DNA of 64,000 bases, from positions 1 to 64,000 of the forward strand of contig CAJNDS010002312.1 in NCBI GenBank assembly GCA_905221605.1. The letters are read 5' to 3'. The stretch comes from Symbiodinium natans (lineage: Eukaryota; Sar; Dinophyceae; Suessiales; Symbiodiniaceae). The notes below the pieces were generated by a model. The model ran no database searches and was not told the DNA's origin. It worked only from the letters and a program-made list of their open reading frames with translations. How positions within the stretch are numbered: the first letter of the stretch is position 1; every line of letters starts with the position of its first letter. Positions 43,760 through 55,700 of the stretch are shown here, in pieces. The position numbers and the translations under genes were made by a program.

Positions 43760-44940
43760 AATCTACATTACGACACAATAAGATACAAAAAGATACAATA
43801 ATACACAACTATATACAACAAAATGCAATTAGAGACAAGAATATACAGTAATATACTTTTACCTAAAAAAGAAGGACTTACAATAATCTCCAGTAATTTA
43901 CAATAACTCAATAGAAAAACCACAATATACAAAAACATACAAGAATATACAGCAACATCCAATAATATACCATAATATACAATAGCCTACAATGATATAC
44001 CAATAATATACAATAATGCACAATAATATGAAGTAACCTACAAAAACATGCAATAATGCACAGTCATATGCAAAAAATATTGAATAATGTACAATAATAT
44101 AGAATCATATAGAGTAATGTATCATAAAAGACAATTTTCGAAAAAACACAATAATATGCAGTAATATACAAGAATATTAAACATAGACAATAATATACAA
44201 ATATATACAACAATATGCAATTTATAATAAATAATGCAAGATCATATAAGACAAGAATGCCAGAATACACAATAATATACAATAATTTACAAGAATATAC
44301 AATAATATGCAATAATATACAATAATATACAATAATATACAAAAATATACAAAAATATACAAAAATATACAATAATATACAATAATATACAATAACATAC
44401 AATAACATACAATAACATACAATAACATACAATAATATATAAGAAGATACAGTATTTTCTGACAATCGAATACGGTAATATACAGCTATACACAGTTATA
44501 TCAAAAAACATAGATTACTAAACAAGAATAGACCAGAGTATACAATAGTCTACAATAATATGGAATAATTTACAGTACTCTACAATCGTTTACGGTATGT
44601 AAAGCAGTAGAGTACTAAACAATACTGGACCAGAATATACAAGAATAAGTAGTATGCATTGCTCAAATATGTGCAAAAAGATACCAGCAGAAACAACAAT
44701 CTACAACAGTAAACAATAAGATACAAAAATACACAAAATACACAATAATACTGAATATGATTCAATAATATTCAATATGATTAATAGTATTCAAGAATAT
44801 TCAATGATGTTCAATAGTATTCAATAATTTTCAATAATATTCTTGAAGACTCAAGAATATTCAAGAATATTCAAGAATATTCAACAATATTCAAGAATAT
44901 TGAATAATATGCAAGAATACACTAGAATATACAACAACTA
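43760..44940. repeat. Decamer array (ACAATAATAT type)
   Basis: Ten-base units dominate for about 1.2 kb. They are perfect for several copies in a row at 44,275-44,440 (ACAATAATAT, ACAAAAATAT, ACAATAACAT) and shift to AATATTCAAG at 44,760-44,900. The 10 bp period equals about one helical turn, so A/T-rich steps recur on one face. The apparent minus-strand proteins (YIIVYYCILLY) are simply the repeat translated. Confidence 0.85.
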
Positions 44941-45242
44941 CAATACTAGAAGAACACAGAAATGCTGCATTTTTCAGCAATTAGAGCCTACAAAAAGTCA
45001 CAAAAGCTGTAACCTACAGCATTCCAAGCTTTGGAATACCCAGAAACGCTGTGTTGTTAAGCGTTTTGGGCTTACAAGCAACCAGAAATGCTGCATTTCA
45101 TAGCAGTTAACGCCAGGAATGGCAGGGCCAACGTTAGCAAGGCCAACCAGCCAGGGCCAACGTTAGGAAAAAAAAAAAACACCTCCGCCGTTCAGGGTTT
45201 AGGGTCTAGGGTTTGGAGTTCAGGGTTCAGGGTTTCGGGAAG

Positions 45243-45377
45243 GCATCCTTGATTGGTGTAAAGTGTGGCGCCCTCAACTTTTCCGAGCCCTTCGCCGAAG
45301 GTGTTCACCGACGAACAAGGGCATCTGCGTCCGGCATGGGCCGGGCAACAACGACCCTTGGCTGTTACTTTTGAAGG
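45243..45377 (+). CDS. Candidate exon, 44 codons, unknown product
   Basis: The island between a degenerate TTTAGGG tract and a CCCTAAA array is open for 44 codons: ILDWCKVWRPQLFRALRRRC, then SPTNKGICVRHGPGNNDPWL, then LLLK. The acceptor would be TTTCGGGAAG. The donor could be GC (AAGG|GCTTCC), or an internal AAG|GTGTTC would make it shorter. The residue pattern is strongly protein-like. It lies 60 bp outside the right end of the TIR unit. Confidence 0.5.
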
Positions 45378-45384
45378 GCTTCCA

Positions 45385-45680
45385 CCCTAAACCCTAAACC
45401 CTAAACCCTAAACCCTAGACCCTAAACCCTAAACCCTAAACCCTAAACCCTAAACCCTAAACCCTAAACCCTAAACCCTAAACCCTAAACCCTAAACCCT
45501 AAACCCTAAACCCTAAACCCTAAACCCTAAACCCTAACACTAAACCCTAAACCCTAAACCCTAAACCCTAAACCCTAAACCCTAAACCCTAAACCCTAAA
45601 CCCTAAACCCTAAACCCTAAACCCTAAACCCTAAACCCTAAACCCTAAACCCTAAACCCTAAACCCTAAACCCTAAACCA
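45385..45680 (-). repeat. ~295 bp CCCTAAA array
   Basis: About 42 near-perfect heptamers with one shifted copy (CTAACACTAAA near 45,536). The last units grade into ACCAAAACCCTTG, which recurs with AAGCCCTTGTAG at 45,682-45,712 and 45,746-45,775. Confidence 0.95.
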
Positions 45681-48080
45681 AAACCCTTGAAACGCAAGCC
45701 CTTGTAGTTACATGAGAAGGGCTTCCAGGGCCCTGCAAGCCCTAAACCAAAACCCTTGGAATCTAAGCCCTTGTAGACGACACTTGAAGCGAGGAGGCTC
45801 ATTCATGGTGGTCGGTCCCGGAGGCTTTCTCAAAGATTCGTAGGGTTTTTTTACCGGTTTACCTTTAAACCCTAAGCCCGAAACCCGAAACCCTAAACCC
45901 TAAACCCGAAACCCGAAACCCGAAACCCTACACGCCAAACCCCAAACCACAAACCCCAAACCCCAAACCCCAAACCCTAAACCCTAAGCCCCAAACCCTA
46001 AACCCTAAACCCTAAACCCTAAACCCTAAACCCTAAACCCTAAACCCTAAACCCTAAACCCTAAACCCTAAACCCTAAACCCTAAAATGTCCATCCAAGC
46101 AAGGCATGGAAGTTGGCGTTTCGCAGGGATTGAGGGAGCTAAGGGCCCCTGAAATCCCTCAAAATCCCCTGCTCCAAAGTTTCAAGGGTTTTGGGTTTAG
46201 GGTTAGGGTCAGGGTTTAGGGTTTAGGGTTTAGAGTTTAGGGTTTGGGGTTTAGGGTTTAGGGTTTAGGGTTTAGGGTCTAAGGTTAGGGTTAAGGGTTT
46301 AGGGTTTAAGGTTAGGGTTTAGGGTCGGGCACGCTGTTCGATCCGCCCTTGCCTGCTTGATCTCTAGCGTCTCGCACTTGGGCCGTAAACCCGACAAAAC
46401 CCAAGACCCTAAACCCGAAACCCTAAGCCCTAAACCCTAAACCCTAAACCCTAAACCCTAAACCCAAAAGGCCTCAACAGCCCCAAAAGGCAGAAGCGCT
46501 CTCAACGCCCCAAGCCCCTTAAGCCCCCCAAAAGCCCCCCAAAAGCCCTAAAGAACGCTAAGCAACCCTGAAAGCCCTAAGCCCTAAGCCCTAAACCCTA
46601 GCCCTAAACCCTAAACCCCAAACCCTAAACCCTAAAAGCCGTAAAAGCCCTAAACCCGTGTCTTCCAAGGCGACGTCCATCTTCGACCTCCCTGGCATCC
46701 TCTGGCGGCAACCTCCCATGGAAGACTGCCCTAAACCCTAAACCCTAAACCCTAAACCCTAAACCCTAAACCCTAAACCCTAAACCCTAAACCCTAAACC
46801 CTAAACCCTAAGCCCTAAGCCCTAAACCCTAAACCCTAAACCCTAAACCCTAAACCCTAAACCCTAATCCCTAATCCCTAATCCCTAATCCCTAATCCCT
46901 AAACCCCAACCCTAAACCCTAAGCCCTGAACCCTAAGCCCTAAGCCCTAATCCCTAAACCCTAAACCCTAAATCCTAAACCCTAAACCCTAAACCCTAAA
47001 CCCTAAACCCTATGGGGTGGGGGGGTGGGGGGAAAGCGTTATTTTTGGGCGGTGGAGGGTTTAGGGGGAAAGGGTTTTAGGTTTTTTTGGGTGTTCATGG
47101 GTTCAAAGCTTAGAGATTTACGTAGGGTTTGGGTTTTTGACTTCAGCGTTGGGGGTGTTCGCTTTGAGCCCTAACACAATGGTGAGGTGCGGTAGGGTCG
47201 TCCCAGCTCATGGCCTCGAATGTCCCAGTGCTCCTAAACCCAAAACTCACAGGCGCTAAGCCCTGAACCCTAAACCCTAGACCCTAAATCCTAAGCCCTA
47301 AACCTTCAACCGCAAATCGAAAACCTTGCCCTAAACCCTAAACCCCAAACCCTGAACCCCAAGCCTTGATCCTAGAGCCAGGCCGTGTCAAGGGTTCGTT
47401 CGCCCCACTTTGGGAACGGATGGCTTGGGGCTTAGGGTTAAGGGTCCTTCCGGTGGTTACCTTAGGATGGGCCGTTAGCTTCTTTCAATGTTCCTTCAAG
47501 GGAAGCAACCAGAAATACAGGTAACGAATTACTAGGGTTTAGGGTAGTTATATGGTCCCTTAGAATGGGCCCTTAAATAGGGACCCTTTGTATGTACCCT
47601 ATAAAACCCAAGGGCCCATGCTTCAGAACCCTGTAAGGAACGTAAGGGACCTAAACCCTAAGCCCTAAGCCCTAAGCCCTAAGCCCTAAGCCCTAAGCCC
47701 TAAGCCCTAAGCCCTAAACCTTAAACCCTAAACCCTAAACCCTAAACCCGAAACCCTAAACCCTAAGCCCTAAGCTCTAAAGCCTAGCGCCTAAAGGTAC
47801 AACTCCACGGACCCTCCTGCGTACATCTTCGACATCGAGGCTGCCGATGACCCGCGTGGAGGCGACGCGCCCCGAATAGCAGGGCTTGGGGTGGTTGAGG
47901 GTTTGGGGCTTAGGGTTTAGGGTTTAGGGTTTAGGATGTAGCGTTTGTGGTTTATGTTTTGCGGCTTGGGGTCAGGGTTTGGGGTTTCGGGTTTCGGGTT
48001 TAGAGGTTTTGAGGGTTTTGGAGGGTTTTGAGGGCTGTGGGCTTTTGAGGGCTTAGGGTTTCCTTTTGGTGAAGGTGTTA
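45680..48080. repeat. Telomere-repeat mosaic
   Basis: CCCTAAA arrays lie at 46000-46085 and 46733-47010, with CCCTAAT (46865-46905) and CCCTAAG (47650-47715) sub-runs. TTTAGGG stretches lie at 46195-46325 and 47905-47940. An island at about 46670-46727 reads ATSIFDLPGILWRQPPMED between TCTTCCAAG and a GC donor, a plausible small exon. The sequence 47,020-47,230 shows nothing callable. Confidence 0.85.
47797..47890 (+). CDS. Candidate exon upstream of the copia insertion
   Basis: Starts after GCGCCTAAAG and ends at GTGGTTGAGGG. One base plus 31 codons reads YNSTDPPAYIFDIEAADDPR then GGDAPRIAGLG, ending in phase 0. That phase fits the interrupted exon at 57437-57499 if its acceptor is GTGTTAAG. 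Confidence 0.45.
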
Positions 48081-48084
48081 AGGG
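48080..48084 (+). repeat. Target-site duplication, left copy (AAGGG)
   Basis: AAGGG lies directly before the left LTR and again directly after the right LTR (57434-57438). A 5 bp duplication is the expected length for a copia integrase. Confidence 0.9.
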
Positions 48085-48246
48085 TGTGAAAGCTGTGATT
48101 GCACATCGCTCGATCCTTCCGTGATTCTTCGACCGTGGCTCTCAGGGCCCTTGAGCTCTTTGGCAGCTGGTGCTAAAGAAGCTGGTGCAGATTAAGGTTT
48201 GCTCTTGGCCTCTTAAAGAGTAGACCCAATCCCTCTAGCTTTCGCA
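48085..48246 (+). repeat. Left LTR (162 bp)
   Basis: Begins TGTGAAAGCTGTGATTGC and ends CTAGCTTTCGCA. Aligned by eye, it is identical to 57272-57433. There is no TATA box. LTRs this short are normal for copia elements. Confidence 0.95.
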
Positions 48247-48247
48247 G

Positions 48248-48260
48248 TGGTAGCGGAGCC
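48248..48260 (+). promoter_or_regulatory. Primer-binding site for an initiator-Met-like tRNA
   Basis: TGGTAGCGGAGCC begins two bases after the left LTR. It would pair with a tRNA ending GGCTCCGCTACCA. Animal initiator tRNAs end CTCTGCTACCA, so this is one change away in the acceptor stem. The match to a host tRNA has not been tested. Confidence 0.75.
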
Positions 48261-48665
48261 CCGTTGGTTCCTAGGGCTCCAGCTTCGGGTACCGGCTCGC
48301 CGTAGTCGTAGCCCCGTAGTTGCGCGCACTCCGTGAGCCTTCCTTCCATATCCACTTGGTCTCCTCCTCCCTCGTCGTCGGAGTTGAGTTGAGGCACAAG
48401 GACTACCTCACCTACTCGGTTGACCACCTGCTCGACTACCCGATTCGCCGCCGCGTGAACGGTCTGCTGTGGTCCCTGCTGTGGGGAGTTCCTTCTTTGT
48501 CAACCTCGTCTTCGTGAACTTCCAAACCCTTCTTGGTGAACTTCGTCTTCGTGAGCTTCCAACCGCCCGTCTCCAACAACCACTCCACTTCACCACACTT
48601 CAACACCTCCACTTCTGATTCCGCGGCTGCATTGTCCTGCGCCCGGAATTCCTGCTCTGAGGTAG

Positions 48666-49541
48666 CCTTCTGGGCACCCAGGCTCCGAGGTCGCCCAATC
48701 GGGCACCCGGAAAACCACCACGACGAAAAAGCACAAGCCGTGGTGGTACCAGGAAAAGAGCGAGCAAACAGGCAAGGGCAAGCACAAAGGCAAGAACAAG
48801 AGCAAGGCCAAGCAACAAGGAAAAGGCAAAGACAGCAGGACAAAAGCAAAGCGACAGAAGCAACAGCAGCCGCAGCGCGAAGCAGAAGGACTGACCGCTA
48901 AAGTGCTTCCGCGTCCAAAGCGAAGGCCCAACAAGACTAAGCGTCGAGGAGGTCGGAGCGCAGCAGCCAGGGAGAGAGACGAGGAGAGGTACCAAGCTTT
49001 GGCAACGGCGGCTTCCAAACGTGCTGCAACTTGCGCTGTAGCACCAAAGGCCAGGTTCCGCATCAAGAGGTTGCAAGTCAACGCACCCTTGAGGGAGCTT
49101 GAGCGTGACTGGGACACACTCAGTTACCGCCAGCGTCGGGAACGCATCAAGCGCGAGATCAACCCTATTCTTCCACCGGGGAGCGCAGGGCAGACTCTCC
49201 TGCGCCGACTGGGGGAAGCCTGCAACACGTGTGACGAGAGGAGCCAGAGGTTAGCTCCTGTGATCCGCGACTTTGCAGCTCGGTCTCTCAAAAGGCAGAA
49301 GCGGGCGTTGAAGGAGCGGAGGGAGAAGCAGGCAAGGAGGAAGAAGAGGGTGAAAAAGAAGCTGCTGAGGTCTTCTGAAGAGGAGGCTGACGACGAAGAG
49401 GAAAAGGAAGAAGAAGGACCGTCCCCTGCGGAAGCGTTTCCGCTCCCAGGCGCGAGGGATCCTTCATCCTCTTCTGAGGAATACCCCCCTAGAACACTGA
49501 AGCGAAGGTTCGTGGGGAGGGTTCCTGTGTACGGGCACTGA
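48666..49541 (+). CDS. Copia leader open frame without ATG, basic protein
   Basis: Open from 48666 (after TAG at 48663) to a TGA at 49539-49541, 291 codons, without any ATG; a GTG at 48903 would give 212 residues. The translation is not noise: a Lys/Gln-rich start (KHKPWWYQEKSEQTGKGKHK), a central region (RDWDTLSYRQRRERIKREIN, then LPPGSAGQTLLRRLGEACNT), a strongly basic helix (KRQKRALKERREKQARRKKR) and an acidic, Ser-rich tail ending RFVGRVPVYGH. The pattern suggests a nucleic-acid-binding protein. It lies between the LTR and gag. How it would be translated (non-AUG start, splicing, frameshift from the upstream frame that ends at 48901) is not known. Confidence 0.45.
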   Translation, partial: PSGHPGSEVAQSGTRKTTTTKKHKPWWYQEKSEQTGKGKHKGKNKSKAKQQGKGKDSRTKAKRQKQQQPQREAEGLTAKVLPRPKRRPNKTKRRGGRSAAARERDEERYQALATAASKRAATCAVAPKARFRIKRLQVNAPLRELERDWDTLSYRQRRERIKREINPILPPGSAGQTLLRRLGEACNTCDERSQRLAPVIRDFAARSLKRQKRALKERREKQARRKKRVKKKLLRSSEEEADDEEEKEEEGPSPAEAFPLPGARDPSSSSEEYPPRTLKRRFVGRVPVYGH

Positions 49542-49761
49542 GAGCCCGACTGCCTGTCTGTTTTGTGGCTTGCTGAAACCTACAACAAACACTACCTCAA
49601 CTTACCCCTCAATTTCTACTACACTCTCGCAACACCCACAACTACGTTTTGCCTTTTTCGTGTACGAGCTCGAACTTCAAGGACTTAGGTGTACAAGGAC
49701 GTTTTTTCGTGAACTACGTCGGCCTTGGTGGACGCGACCCCTTTGCCCTGCCGCTTGAGCA

Positions 49762-52700
49762 ATGGCGCTGCAGGACCGGGAGTCGAGGGGGGATGGGTTT
49801 GACAATCTAATCCCCGTTTGGGACAACGACCCCTCCACGTTAAGAAAGTTTCGGCGCAACACTGAGTTGTGGTTAGCTGGGTTAGACCTAGAACGCACCA
49901 CCCGCTACTCGTTAGCAGCGCGGTTCCTCCTCAGACAACACGGCCCAGCGCGGGCAAGAGGCGAAGAGTTCGCCATCGAAGATCTTGCCTATGACCCTGG
50001 CGAATCCCGTGAAGGGGTCGATGGCGAACAACACTGGGTGCGCGAGCCTGACTACAAGAAAGGCGTGCGCAAACTCCTCGATGCTTTCGAAGAACTCTCA
50101 GGAAAAACCCGTTCAGAGAAAAAGCACGAGTTGAGAAGCAAGCTTTACGGCGGGTTGAAGAGAAAACCTGGAGAGAGCGTCACCCAGTTCGCTGCAAGTT
50201 ATCGCACCCTTCAAGGCGAACTGCGAACCGAAGGCATTGTTGTCCAGGACACTGAGTATGCCTGGATATTCCAGCAGAGACTGGGATTGAGTGAGATCCA
50301 ACGTCAGCTGTTGGAGACAACTGTAGGCGAAGAACCTTCTTACAATGCTGTGGAGAAGGAAGCGTTGCGCCTGTTCAGGCGTATCCACTTGAAGGGTATG
50401 GACGACGCGCCCGTCAGAAGCCTTCGAACTTCGAGTTTCTCCTCGGGATCCACTTCGACAACGCCGTCTACACGTAGGAAGCCCTTCCACGGGAGTCTGC
50501 GCTCTCGCGCGACCCCGCCACGCTCAGAGGCCCAGGTTGCGGAACTTTCCGCGCCGGAGCCAGAAGAGGATGAGGCGCAGCTGGAGGAAACTCAAGTTTA
50601 CGAAGGCCAGGTTGAGGAGTCCACCCTCGATCTGGACGAGGCGCAGGAGAAGGAGCTGGAGGCCTTGGCAACCTCCCTGGATGAGATGGAAGGCGAGTTG
50701 GATGACCAGGGTTTGAATGAGGCAGAGGCAGCCCTCTCTGACATGGCAGAGGCTCTCATGACCCTGAAAGAAGCCCGCGGCAAGATCGCCGCTGTAAAGA
50801 AGGACCGAGGCTATGGCAAGCCTGTGGATGGTGGTGTGAGGTCGTCCAGTTCTACTTCGGTCGCTGCCCGAAAGCGAGACACGAAGTGCAACGCCTGTGG
50901 GCTGAAAGGCCACTGGGCTGGAGATCCGGAATGCAAGTCGAAGGCAAAGCCCAAGAAGAAGGTTGGTCACAAGAACGTGAACTTTGCTGAAGCTGGCGAC
51001 ATGAACGAGGCCCAGGTGATTGACTTTCTGCAGGGTGGCCAGCTTGATACGGACGGCTTCCATGAGATCTTGGCGGTGGACCTCGCTGACGTCCTGGAAG
51101 TGAAGAAGGTCGAGACAAGCTGGCAAAAGCCTTACTTTGCCGCAGTGGACTCATGCTGCAACCGCACCTGTGCTGGAGAATCATGGGTGGAGGCGATCCG
51201 TAAGGCGCTCCCCCGTGAGTTTAAGGGCCTCTGGAAGGAGTCCCCTGAAAGCGAACGCTTCCGCTTCGGGGACGGAGGTTGCTTGACATCCAGTCGTCGG
51301 GTGCGGGTTCCCATGAACTTTGAGGGCCAGGTTGTGTTGGTATGGTTTAGCGTCTTGCCGAATAACCGCTTAGCGGGTTTGCTCGGCAAGGATTTCTTGG
51401 ATGCCATGGGTGGTATACTTGATTTCCCCAGACAAACCATCACCTTGGAGACCCTTGGCCTCGTCAACCACCCACTCCAGACAATCCGAGCAGGACACTT
51501 CGCCATGGAGGTGAACCCGGCTGCTTGTGTCTGGAAGCCTGCCCCTCGTGAGTTGACCGCACGACTTTTCCGTAGTTTGGGGAAGCAAGGGGTGGTTGAA
51601 GTTTTCCTTAGCCGAAAAGCCTGGCTGAACAGAAAGCTGGGTGCCAGAGCCAAGAAGCCGACAAGTGGGACAAGAGAAGTGTGTGTGAGTGAAGCCTGTG
51701 GTGAACTTCCCCTTCTACGACCAGATGATCCTCACATATGCTCCCCAACAGAGGCTTCAGTTAGGGACCCCAGAACTCCATCGACTACCTGTAGTTTCCG
51801 CAGAACTTCGTCATCCGCATATAAGCAGTCGAGTAGAGGTCTCGCAGACGTCTTGGCTCAAGGTGACCTTTCTCAAGATGTTGGCTCCAGAGTTCGTGCA
51901 AAGAGCCAACCTCGCAATCGGACGATGGCAGCGCCTTGTGGTGCGCCTCCAAAGACGCGTTTCATGGCACTTTTGGGGCTTATTGCTCTCGCTCATCAGA
52001 GCACCATACCTGCGTTTCCTTCCATTTCCTGTGCCATCCGTGGACTCCGTGAGCAAGTGGGAGGAGCAGGCTGCGGAGATGGTGGCTCGTGGAGCATACC
52101 CGCGCCGCTACCTCACCAAATGCAAGATGAGCAAAAGCTTTACGGCGTCCAACTTGAAGGCCCTGGTCGATCTTCGGAACAAGGTTGGGTTCGAGCTGGC
52201 ATTCCTGGAGGACGAAGTCCTGACAGTGGGGATGCGAGCTCTGAAGCGCAAGCCCGGAGTCCGAGCCCGACTGGCCGAGGCTCAAATGGCGGAAGCAGCC
52301 AAGGCCTCGGTGAGCGAGGACAGGGGCGAAAGGGTTCGCCAATTGCTGGGTCCACGAGGCGGATTACCTCGACTGCGTGGAGAGTTGATTCAGTTGGCGG
52401 CGCTTCTTCACGTGGAGATCAAGGCCGAAGATTCGGTGGCAGAGATCGCAAAGAAGGTCAGACCAACAGCCCTGATGATGGCTGGGAAGTCTGCGCCTGC
52501 GAGTGCGAGTGGCAGCCCGACGGCGGCGCCCTCGCAAGCGGTAGTGGACGCGCCGTTGGGCGCTCCCCCTCCTTCGATGCTCTTTCCGTCGCGTCCAAGG
52601 ACAAGGCACTCCCCCCAAGCGGCCCTGGGCGACTTGCCGCAAGAGTTTCGCCTGGATCTGGAAGAATGGGAATCCTCTATGGAGCCGTGAAAGCTGGCGT

Positions 52701-55700
52701 CCGCCAGATGATCGGTCAAGCGGCTGGAAAGGCGTTGAAGATGCTAAAGGTGGCAGCGCCCCCGCTGGTCTACGAGGCCCTCGAAACGGTTGTTGAGAAT
52801 GAGTACGATAAGGGCCTCAGTGAACCACTTCTGGAGGTAATAGGTGCCCCGGAGGTTGAGAAAGAGGCCACACTTCGTGGACACTTGACAAAACCTTTCG
52901 CCCAGCCTGGTGGAAAAGGGATGCTGCTGGCCAAAGCTCCATCTTTGAACAAATTGACACGAAAATTCCAAAATGTCCGTGGTCGTTCGGTGTTAAACCA
53001 CTGGCGGAGTGCCATTGGAAAAGGGCGACCTTTCATCTTCGTTTTCGAGGAATCACCCACTCTGTGGCGCAACCTCCTCAGACGCAAGTTCGATAAGCTC
53101 GGCGGGGTGCTCCTCACCAAGAATGGGTTTATCCTCACAAACATCGGCAAGCTTGTGGAGCACAAGGAGCAGCTCGAGAAATTGACGGGCGACCTCCTCT
53201 TCCAGCGCTTGGTGGCGATGCTTGAGGATGTCCTGGACGAGACCTTTGTGCGCGAGGCCCATGCCGCTGAGGTTGGTGAGCCCGAAGTCGAGAATGAAGA
53301 GGACGAAGATGGGGACTTTGAAGAGGAGCTGGGTGGCCCGGAGCCTAGCGAGGAACTCAAAAGACTGGTGATGAAGATGCACCAAAATACAGGGCATTGT
53401 TCAAGGCGGCGATTGGCCCGCGCCTTGACGATTTCAGGGGCGCCGGTAGAAGCAGTAAAAGCGGCGCTGCAACTGGAGTGCGATGTGTGTAAGGAAAACG
53501 CCCGACCACGTACTCGTCCACCAGCGTCGCTACCCCGAGTGTCCCAGCCCTTCGACCGCGTTCATGCGGACTTGGTAGCGATCAAGGATCGCGCCGGTCA
53601 GAAATTCTGGGTGACACACTTTGTCGACATCGCGACGAGGCATCAAAGTTGCTACATCACAGAGAAGACGGCCTCGGACGTGGTCGGAGCCCTCAACGAG
53701 TTCTGCAAGTCGTATGGGGCCCCAAAGACATTGGTGACAGACTTAGGCCCAGAGTTCACTGCCCAGACCTTTAGTGAAGCGTGCGCGTTCCTGGATATTT
53801 ACCATTCCACAACTCCAGTCGAAACACCATGGCGAAATGGAATCGTGGAAAGGGCCGGAGGCACGTTCAAAACTATGGCAAAGCATCTGGTGACAGAGTT
53901 TTCTGCGGTTGGGTACGCGGATATGGAACTGGTGGTCACAGCATCCACCGAAGCGTACAACTCCGACATCAATGATAGTGGTTTCAGCCCTTCGCAGAGT
54001 TTGTTTGGACGTGCGCCTCGAAAACTTGGCGATGTCTTGGGACTGCGCGGGCGATTAGCCCAACATGGCCTCATATCCCGAGATTTCAGCTTCGAAAGGC
54101 AAGTGGCCATGAGAGAGGCTGCGAGAGTTGCAATGGTGAGGCTGCATTACAGCCGCTCCTTGCGACGCGCCCTCTTAGCCAGAGGACGGGTTCCCAACCC
54201 TGAGGAGTTGGAACCGGGCGAGATCGCATACTTCTGGCGAAAGCAGAAGGTGGCAAAGGGGAAGGTGCTCACTGAACGATGGCATGGCCCCAGTTTGGTT
54301 TTGACTTGCGAAAAGAACCAAGGAATCCCTGTTTCCTACTACGTAACTTTCAAGGGATCAGTTACCAAGGTGGGTGCCGAACACATTCGTCGAGCATCGT
54401 CTTTGGAGCGACTCTCGGCCACGGATTGGGAAGATGCTCTACGTGAAATTTCTCAGGCAACCGGCGCGCCTTACGCGTCCGAGGGCCAAGAGTCTCCAAG
54501 CGAAGAGGTGGAGGCGGAGGATGAGCTTCGAGAGCGTCCGCGACCGGCTCCTGGAGAAGCAGTCATGGTAATGCCGGTTCCTGTGCCGGCCCAATCCTAT
54601 GGTGACAGAGCCGGGGAAGATTCGAGACGATCTTCACTTCTCTCTAGTGGATGGGACCCGACAAGCCATGGAATATGGAGCCGCAAGAGGTCTAGTGCCG
54701 AGGCTTCTGAGGGAGCAGAGCCCGGTGAGGGAGCACAGCCGGATGCGACAAGACTGCGCACCGCTGACCCCGAGGACTCATCATTGGACGCAAAACTGGA
54801 CACCGTCCCAGAAGTCCCTGAGACTCAGGCTGCGCCAGAGGGCGCGCCGACTCAGGAGAGTCAAGCGTCTGCTTTGGGTGCGCAGCTGAGCGCCCCAAGT
54901 GGAAGCTCCTTTGTCCCTCTGCGGCTGGGAGACCGGACCATTAATGTCTTAACAGCCGCCACAGAGTCACAGCATCCACTAAAGCAACTTGCTTGCGACG
55001 TGGCAGAAGACATGAAGAATGGCAACTGGTTTGAAGCCCCTAATGGCTCGTGGGCTGGACATTGGCCTACGCCCTCTGAGGACGTGCGTGCAGTTTTAGA
55101 AAGGCGAGGCCACTTGATGAACCTAGATGCCACCGAGTTTGAGGTCTTCCTGGCAAACGTTGGAAAGGAGCTGAACTGGTCCAAAATGAGTGAGGAGGAA
55201 AGGCAGCTCTATCAAGCGGCAGCTCTTGAACAGTGGGAGAAATGGGTCGAGAACTGTGCCCTCGAACCGCTGACCATGGAACAATCCAATACAATCCGCG
55301 CGGAAATCAAGGCGGGAGCAAAGCACAACCTGCTCACTCCTCGGTTTGTCCTGACAGACAAAAACGCCCCGTTGAGAACACCGGGCAGCGATTTGCCTGT
55401 TAAGGCAAACGCCCGTCTTGTTGTGCCTGGATTCAGAGACAGGGCACTGTTAGAAGGTCAACTTAGAACAGATGCGCCAACGGCCAGCAGATTGGCGCTG
55501 CATCTCTTGCTGACCATTAGTGCCTCGAAACCGAATTGGGCCATGATGAGTGGAGATGTTCGGGCCGCCTTTTTGAAAGGCGACCCTTATGTCACAAGGC
55601 TACTGTTTATGGATCAGCCTAACAGGAAGCGTGGCCCGACGCTACCCGTAAGGCCTGGGATCCTGTTTAAAGTTCGAAAGGGGGTGTTCGGACTGGCGGA

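Larger units (their letters stand above)
42475..45183. mobile_element. 2.7 kb AT-rich unit with terminal inverted repeats
   Basis: The left end (42475-42532) and the right end (45125-45183) are reverse complements over about 58 bp: GGTG, a T-rich run, then CCTAACGTTGGCCCTGGC and on to CTAACGTTGGCCC, with 40 of 43 bases matching in the non-homopolymer part. The interior contains a CTGGTC minisatellite, an extremely AT-rich stretch, a 60 bp direct repeat and a decamer array, but no transposase-like frame. Both outer flanks are TTTAGGG-sense repeats containing GTTCAGGG. A clean target duplication is not visible. It could be a non-autonomous fold-back transposon or an inversion-flanking repeat. 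Confidence 0.6.

Noticed and set aside
43140-44765. Minus-strand Tyr/Ile/Leu-rich proteins resembling membrane proteins
   Set aside because: They are direct translations of the AT-rich stretch and of the decamer array, whose repeats lack stops in those frames.
48173-49117. Minus-strand open frames within the copia leader
   Set aside because: They mirror the basic plus-strand frame, are Cys/Leu-rich shadows, and run against the element.
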